From assembly GCA_964243985.1 (NCBI GenBank), contig CAXTHJ010000003.1, positions 1 to 64,000 of the forward strand: a stretch of DNA of 64,000 nt. The letters are read 5' to 3'. The translations under genes were made by a program, and so were the position numbers. This document shows positions 58,756-64,000 of this stretch, in pieces. This DNA comes from CAIOYC01 sp964243985. Its GTDB lineage: Bacteria; Pseudomonadota; Alphaproteobacteria; Caulobacterales; Caulobacteraceae. The notes beneath the pieces are model-generated. The model saw only the letters and a list, made by a program, of their open reading frames with translations. It was not told where the DNA came from and did no database searches. Positions within the stretch are counted from its first letter, which is position 1. Every line of letters begins with the position of its first letter.

Positions 58756-60504
58756 TCAGGCTGCGGCCACTGTTTTCACAGGAAACTGTAGATAGGAAGC
58801 GTATCGTCCGCCGGTGTGGATAATATGCCGACCATGGTTTTCCGACGGGACGTTGGCCGACCCGGGCATCACACCGCCCAGCAGATGGTGGCCGGTGACG
58901 ATAAGCCTCAGGTCCTCTCCGGCCGTTAGAGAAAGTCCGATTGGGAATAGATCGATGTCGATGCACACGATCTGTCCGGGCTCAAGCTTCTCGACACGAT
59001 CGAAGCTGTGAACCGGTATCGCGTCAGTCGACCTCGTTTCGTCGAGATTCCGCATGGACGCACGCAGACGGCCGTTCGAACCCTTGTACTTCAGAATTGC
59101 AGCCCCCTGCCGCGTCAACCCCTGCATCACCGGTCCGTGGTTCGGGACGTTGAATTGCTCGAGCTGCTCGCCGTCGGCATTCAGCTTCTGAAGAAAGACG
59201 AACAAGTCCATGTCGTCCGAACCATCCGCTTCAACCCAGAGCCGTACTTTCGGGTAACCGACGAACTCAGTCGCCGAGTCGACCTTGAGAGTAAAAGATA
59301 CGCGGCCCTCTTCTGACTCGGCATCATAACTTGCCGCGGCGTCTGCTGATTGTGCTTCGGTACTCAGCTCGCCGGATGTGGCGTCGAGATAGTATCTTAC
59401 CTCGCTGAAGTCGTCGGGCGGGAATTCTCGTGCCGGCAGATTGATGCGGTCGCCGCCCTCAAGGTCAAGCACGGAGTAGCGTACGCGCGGCGTCTCACTC
59501 CAAGCATTGTCCAAGTCCTTGAGGTAGTGATCGAAGAAGCGGAGAAGGTCGTTTAGATTGGCCTCTTCGTAGTAGTCCGGCCACTCCATCGTGTTGTGGA
59601 TGCGCAGCCACTTCTCCTTCGAAGCGATGCTTCGCCAGCCGCGAAAGGTGCCTGGCGTATGAATTGAGTTGGAGTAACTCGCGACAATGTACGCCGGCAC
59701 CGTGATGTTCTCGAACCTAGGGATCTTCGATTCCCAGAGCGAGTCTAACAGCGGGTGCCCCTCGGCCTCGGCCACCAGATCCTCCCGTAGATTCTTGCCC
59801 ACGAAGCTCTGCGAAAGCTGCTTTGGGAATGGGAAGTCCGGTATGCCGCCGCGCATAACGAGGTCGCGGTAGATGTCACTCATGCCTTCCCATGGCGCGA
59901 TCGCCGCGAGATGGGAAGGCTGCTCGGCCGCGGCGAACCACTGGGAAATCGCGAGATATGAATTTCCCGTGGTTCCGACCTTGCCGCTACACCAGTCTTG
60001 AACACCTAGCCACTCAATTAGGTCGTGGTAGTCTTCCCCCTCTTGGCGACTCCAGACGCGAATATCGCCCTCGGAGTTGAAGGAGCCGCGCGGGTCAGGG
60101 TTGCAAACGGCGTAGCCATGAGCGCACCAGAAAGCCGGATCGGGGCCTTCGAACTTCATCAAACCGGAAACCGTGGCGGTGTCCATGCCCAGCAGCTCAA
60201 AAAGCTGCATGTACCTTTGAGCGCTGCCTCGACTTTTGCCGTAGGGGCTCCACGCGACGATCACCGGAACTTTCTCGTCCCCGGGAGGCCGAAGCACGTC
60301 CACATAGATTTTGACCCCGTCTCGGAGGGTGACGGCTACGTCCTTGTCCAACACGATATCTGTGGACAGCGGCATGAAGCGTGGATCCACCTGGAATCCC
60401 GCTGGAAGAACGCGCGTTTCCGGTCCGAAGCGGCTGAACGGGCCAGTCTCTTCTTCCTCGTCATAGGGATAGGCGGGGACAAATATCGCTTGATCTTCAG
60501 ACAT
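58756..60504 (-). CDS. CocE/NonD-family serine hydrolase
   Basis: 582 residues from ATG at 60504 (ATG 60540 is an alternative). CocE/X-Pro-dipeptidyl-aminopeptidase fold: VAVTLRDGVKIYVDVLRPPGDEKVPVIVAWSPYGK, YAVCNPDPRGSFNSEGDI, catalytic Ser S182 in GTTGNSYLAI, and the C-terminal jelly roll with LRLIVTGHHL. Acts on esters or amides and carries no signal peptide. It lies 80 bp downstream of the second TonB receptor on the same strand, so it may be part of that operon and process what the receptor imports. Confidence 0.9.
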   Translation of the reverse strand: MSEDQAIFVPAYPYDEEEETGPFSRFGPETRVLPAGFQVDPRFMPLSTDIVLDKDVAVTLRDGVKIYVDVLRPPGDEKVPVIVAWSPYGKSRGSAQRYMQLFELLGMDTATVSGLMKFEGPDPAFWCAHGYAVCNPDPRGSFNSEGDIRVWSRQEGEDYHDLIEWLGVQDWCSGKVGTTGNSYLAISQWFAAAEQPSHLAAIAPWEGMSDIYRDLVMRGGIPDFPFPKQLSQSFVGKNLREDLVAEAEGHPLLDSLWESKIPRFENITVPAYIVASYSNSIHTPGTFRGWRSIASKEKWLRIHNTMEWPDYYEEANLNDLLRFFDHYLKDLDNAWSETPRVRYSVLDLEGGDRINLPAREFPPDDFSEVRYYLDATSGELSTEAQSADAAASYDAESEEGRVSFTLKVDSATEFVGYPKVRLWVEADGSDDMDLFVFLQKLNADGEQLEQFNVPNHGPVMQGLTRQGAAILKYKGSNGRLRASMRNLDETRSTDAIPVHSFDRVEKLEPGQIVCIDIDLFPIGLSLTAGEDLRLIVTGHHLLGGVMPGSANVPSENHGRHIIHTGGRYASYLQFPVKTVAAA

Positions 60505-60584
60505 GTGCTTTGCTTCCAGCTTTTTGGGCGCTGAGGGCATAGCGCAGACGTCGATCCTTTTTGCACCCCGCCCGGGACAGGCTC

Positions 60585-62864
60585 TTAGAAGTGGTAGCCG
60601 AGGGTGATGCCATACAGACGGGGCGGAGCAAGCGTCCGCAGCTGGACCCCAGGCGTAACAGTCGCGGCAAACGACTGAACCGCTGAATTGGTGAGGTTCG
60701 TTCCATAGAGCGCAACAGTGTAGGTGTCATTCGGCGACTTCCACCGCAAAGAGGCATTCAGGAGACTGAAAGATGGCTGGTGAATTACGTTGTCGGGTTC
60801 GGCGTACCAGCCGGTGTTATATTGATACGTCAGGTCGGCGTTTGTTTTCCCGCCGAGAAGTTCAAACTGATAGTCGCCTTTGAGGTCGACGACAGCGTCC
60901 GGCGTAACGGGCAAGCGGTTGCCGTCTGCCGACCCCTCTACGCTAAGCGGCACGCCGCCCCCGGGTGTTCCAATCGGGACGGTCGGCGTCGCGCTGTTGA
61001 AACGGTCGTGCACGTACTCAAGGCCTCCTGAAAGGGTGAGCGCCTGCGTGACCTTCGCTTCAAAATCGATGTCTGTGCCGTAGACGACGGCATTTGGTCC
61101 ATTGATGATGCCCGTTCCCGCACCCTCTAGCAACTCGACCTGGACGTGCTGATAATCGTAGTAGAAGAATGCACCGTTGAGGCGGACACGATGGTCCAGT
61201 AGGTCCGTTTTCAGGCCGGCTTCGTACGCATTCAGCGTTTCAGGAGCGAAAGCTGCGTCAGTAAGGCTTTGTGTATTAAAGCCTCCGCTCTTAAAGCCAG
61301 TATTGAAGGATGCGTAGGCAAGCACCTCGTCCGAAAACCTGTGATCCAAAGCGACCCGGAAAGTCGGTCGGTAGTAGTCTTTGGACTTGTCAGCTGTTAA
61401 GAGCGTGGCAACGGTGATGTCGCCAGGAACGACGCCGCTCTCTGATCCCGACAACTCGCGCTTTTCATAGGTATACCTAGCGCCGAGCGTCAGATTAGTC
61501 GCCGGCAGAATTTGTGTGCTCGCCTGAACGTATCCGGCCGCTGACGTACTGACCTCTTCTCCGATAATCCCGAGAGCATCGAAAGGCGCAATAGGATTGA
61601 ACGCTGGTCCTGGAAATTGGATCTGGCTGCCCGGACCGTATTTTCCTTCATTGGTGAAGTAAAACAGGCCCGCAGTGTATTGTATTGGGTCGTGCTTCTC
61701 CGACTGGAGTTGTGCTTCCTCGCTGAAGGAATGGTTCTCTTCAAACAGGTGCGTACCTTGGAACGGTGTGGCTGTTCCGTCAGTATCGATGGCGTAAAAG
61801 AAGGCGGATTGTCGGAAGGCGACGATGTCGGTGAAGCGCGCGAAACCGAGGTCTTGCTCAAGTTTTGTACTTACGCCGCCGCCTTTCGTGTCGAGCAACG
61901 GCTGCGTGGAAGTGTCTGTGTCCCAGGGATTTGAATATCTGTAGGTCGGGCCCAGGAATGGCGGCACCTTCGTACCGGGGATCATTTCAATGCCGACGAA
62001 AGAATTTCGGCTTTGGGCGTAATCGAATATGGTGGTGATACGGGTCGTAGGAGTGGCGTCGAAAATCCATTTCGAGCGAGCGTCGACGGTCGAGTCGTTC
62101 TGGTAAACATCCTTTCCGGTCGCGTGGTTGAGGCCGTAGCCTTCACCCTGACCGCTGACCTCAAGTGCGAAATCAGCGGCTAGTTTGTCGGTCAGGCCGC
62201 CCGTTACATAGAAATCCGCTTTGCCGGTCTCGTAGTTGCCGAAGCTCACATCGGCGTCCATGTGAGGGGCCTGCGTCGGTGTTTTGGTCGTCACCTGGAC
62301 CAGCCCGCCCGTCGCATTTCGACCAAACAAGGTGCCTTGTGGGCCCTTGAGCACCTCGACCTGCGCGACGTCGAGAAATTCGACAAGCCCGCTGGTCACG
62401 AGGGGGTAATAGACCCCGTCCACATAGACGGCGATCGGATTCTCAATACCAGGCCCGATGGCGGAGCTTCCCACGCCGCGGAGGTGGGTCGTTTCGAACC
62501 CTGCTTCCTGAACGGCGAATCCAGGGACAACATTGCTGAGGTTTTGCAAGTTGGCGACGCCGCTGTTCGCCAGGCTTGCTCCGGACACCGCCGCTACCGA
62601 AATGGGAACATTCTGCAGATTTTCCGCCCGGCGGTTAGCGGTAACGATTATCTCCGACAACCCCGCGACCCCAGGCGGATTGGCAGACGTCGAGGGAACT
62701 TGAGGCGGTGTCGAGCTCACTCCAGCGGATGGCGGAATAGAGGTTGGCGTCTGTAGAGGCGTCCCGGCTTGGTCATTGGGCGCGGTTCCCGGCTGCGCAA
62801 AGGCAAAGGCCCCTGGGCAAGCAGACGCAAAACAAGCAATCGCAAGTACGCTGTGAACACGCAT
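60585..62864 (-). CDS. TonB-dependent receptor
   Basis: 759 residues from an ATG with GGAGAG upstream (M at 62879 is possible). Signal peptide VHSVLAIACFASACPGAFAFAQ, Pro/Thr linker, plug beginning GLSEIIVTANRRAENLQNVPISVAAVSG and IAVYVDGVYYPLVTSGLVEFLDVAQVEVLKGPQGTLFGRNATGG. A barrel of 22 strands ends in LYGITLGYHF. Resembles the receptors for hydrophobic nutrients in alphaproteobacteria. Followed by the CocE-like gene. Confidence 0.94.
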   Translation of the reverse strand: MRVHSVLAIACFASACPGAFAFAQPGTAPNDQAGTPLQTPTSIPPSAGVSSTPPQVPSTSANPPGVAGLSEIIVTANRRAENLQNVPISVAAVSGASLANSGVANLQNLSNVVPGFAVQEAGFETTHLRGVGSSAIGPGIENPIAVYVDGVYYPLVTSGLVEFLDVAQVEVLKGPQGTLFGRNATGGLVQVTTKTPTQAPHMDADVSFGNYETGKADFYVTGGLTDKLAADFALEVSGQGEGYGLNHATGKDVYQNDSTVDARSKWIFDATPTTRITTIFDYAQSRNSFVGIEMIPGTKVPPFLGPTYRYSNPWDTDTSTQPLLDTKGGGVSTKLEQDLGFARFTDIVAFRQSAFFYAIDTDGTATPFQGTHLFEENHSFSEEAQLQSEKHDPIQYTAGLFYFTNEGKYGPGSQIQFPGPAFNPIAPFDALGIIGEEVSTSAAGYVQASTQILPATNLTLGARYTYEKRELSGSESGVVPGDITVATLLTADKSKDYYRPTFRVALDHRFSDEVLAYASFNTGFKSGGFNTQSLTDAAFAPETLNAYEAGLKTDLLDHRVRLNGAFFYYDYQHVQVELLEGAGTGIINGPNAVVYGTDIDFEAKVTQALTLSGGLEYVHDRFNSATPTVPIGTPGGGVPLSVEGSADGNRLPVTPDAVVDLKGDYQFELLGGKTNADLTYQYNTGWYAEPDNVIHQPSFSLLNASLRWKSPNDTYTVALYGTNLTNSAVQSFAATVTPGVQLRTLAPPRLYGITLGYHF

Positions 62865-63263
62865 TTCAACTCTCCCCATTAGTTTGCCGACTGTTATCGC
62901 GGCATTTTCTTGGATCAGCCTCAGCCACATCAAGGCTGGAGCGTCATAAAAATGAGAGGTAGCTCACGATGAGGGTGGCGTCAATCTTTAGATTAGCACT
63001 TTGCGGGGTGGTCGGGACTGGCTTGGAGCAATTACCGGTCGACCTTAGTCGTTAAAGCTAGGAACGCAGTCTCGATCACACGTCTAAGAATGTGCAAATC
63101 TGCGAGATCAAGTTGATGAACTGCTCTCTTGCTCGCAAGCTAAAGCGCGTCGTGAAGATAAAGGAAGGCATAGTTCCTTGCTGTGGCCAGGAACGGTATT
63201 AAACGTGAAAGCCGAGTAGCATTTGCATTCGTATGTCGAAAGCTTAAGGACGCGGTAAAAGCG
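62865..63263. other. Divergent intergenic region
   Basis: 399 bp between the TonB receptor and the truncated NmrA gene; it should hold both promoters. It is less GC-rich than the genes. One short inverted repeat, GTTCCT (63173-63178) / AGGAAC (63189-63194), was seen. No regulator gene and no GACA-N8-TGTC site are present. Confidence 0.5.
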
Positions 63264-64000
63264 ATGGAGAAAGTAGACATGATCCTTGTGATGGCGGCTA
63301 ACGGCAATCAAGGAAAGTTGCTAATTCCAAGGCTTCTGGCCGCGGGCGGCAATGTTCGGGCCTGCGTTCGCTCCGACTCGTCAGCAAAGGCGCTACGCGC
63401 CGCCGGCGTCAGCGACACCATTGTCGGCGACATCATCGATCCCACCGTACTAGCACGCGCCATGAGCGGGGTGGAGAAGGTCTATCACGTCGGCCCAACC
63501 CTGCATCCTCAAGAACGAGAGTTGGGTTTTGCAGTGGTTAACGCTGCGCGCGCCGCCGGCGTGAAGCATTTTGTATTCAGCTCAGTACTTCACTCGATTC
63601 TTACCGACTTGGTCCAACACGAGATCAAGCGCGACATTGAGGAGCATCTACTTTCTTCGGGGTTGGAGTTCACTATCCTGCAGCCATCCAACTACATGCT
63701 TCCCATGAGGCTGCGACCCGCATTTGAGAGTGGCGTGTTCCGTCTCTCCTGGGCGCTTGAGCGGTATCAGTCCCTCGTTGACGTGGGTGACGTGACCGAG
63801 GTGGCGGCAGCCGTGCTGGCCGATAGCGATCATCATGCTGGCGCAACGTATGAGCTCGTCGCGCCGGGGCGCTACACCGGGTACGACTTGGCCAAGGTTA
63901 TCTCAGGTGTGACAGGCCATGAAATTCGCACCGAGCGGATCGATTCAGAGATCTTTATCAAACAGTATCTTCGCATCGAAGATCTCAATGAGCGCCCGTA
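63264..64000 (+). CDS. NmrA-family NAD(P)-binding protein, 3'-truncated by window end
   Basis: At least 245 residues, running off the window without a stop. From ATG 63264 (or 63279, which has GGAGAAAG before it): MILVMAANGNQGKLLIPRLLAAGGNVRACVRSDS is the atypical GxxGxxG nucleotide site, ALRAAGVSDTIVGDIIDPTVLARAMSGVEKVYHVG, HFVFSSVLHSIL, FTILQPSNYMLPM and YELVAPGRYTGYDLAKVISGVTGHEIRTE. Same family as the gene at 28.5 kb but only distantly similar. Divergent from the second TonB receptor. Confidence 0.85.
   Translation, partial: MEKVDMILVMAANGNQGKLLIPRLLAAGGNVRACVRSDSSAKALRAAGVSDTIVGDIIDPTVLARAMSGVEKVYHVGPTLHPQERELGFAVVNAARAAGVKHFVFSSVLHSILTDLVQHEIKRDIEEHLLSSGLEFTILQPSNYMLPMRLRPAFESGVFRLSWALERYQSLVDVGDVTEVAAAVLADSDHHAGATYELVAPGRYTGYDLAKVISGVTGHEIRTERIDSEIFIKQYLRIEDLNERP

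Overview
The window is GC-rich bacterial DNA that reads as an alphaproteobacterium, probably Caulobacterales-like. Evidence is the dense, mostly leader-poor gene layout with many ATGA/GTGA overlaps, the hemD-hemC / tsaD-gpsA-YciI block, TonB-dependent receptors in catabolic clusters, and frequent GTG/TTG starts. This is inference from gene content; no marker gene fixes the genus. The window opens on a probable chimeric junction (a spore-coat-U fragment joined out of frame to a headless Rieske oxygenase) and ends inside an NmrA-type gene.

Layout. 0-4 kb: Rieske oxygenase, LigB-type extradiol dioxygenase and acetamidase/formamidase genes, converging on a ribokinase. 4.2-17.2 kb: housekeeping core, with tRNA-Thr(CGT), hemD-hemC, divergent tsaD-gpsA-YciI-Rieske-rsmI-yraN-sirB1, a DUF2306 protein, CitE-like lyase, thpR, pdxY, a serine hydrolase, rluB and tadA. 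17.3-24 kb: a phosphate-type porin with a possible PHO box and a good terminator, an ATP-dependent DNA ligase with a small partner, then a zinc ADH, a SRPBCC protein and two SDRs. 24.6-28.2 kb: a PadR-controlled membrane/periplasmic cluster. 28.2-31.6 kb: a decayed DedA gene and an AraC-SDR-luciferase-like-NmrA cassette. 31.7-35.2 kb: a DUF1800-DUF1501 operon, followed by about 1 kb with no intact gene. 36.2-39.7 kb: a 1152-residue DUF3857/transglutaminase/TPR protein.

39.8-49.5 kb is the most informative region. It is a catabolic cluster with a TonB receptor and Baeyer-Villiger monooxygenase, a TetR regulator, an aldehyde dehydrogenase, and an MFS transporter with an SDR. Four copies of a GACA-N8-TGTC palindrome sit in front of every transcription unit of this cluster, including tetR. 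That suggests a self-contained TetR regulon for uptake and oxidation of a hydrophobic alcohol/ketone/aldehyde. Its intergenic spaces hold relics of an acyl-CoA synthetase and a GGDEF protein.

50-54.5 kb: a GntR(YtrA-like)-ABC transporter operon that runs into three DUF2306-like membrane proteins. 54.9-64 kb: a second catabolic-looking cluster with a penicillin-acylase-family amidase, a secreted amidohydrolase, a CocE/NonD hydrolase, a second TonB receptor and the truncated NmrA gene. No CRISPR array, intact insertion sequence, phage or rRNA gene was seen.
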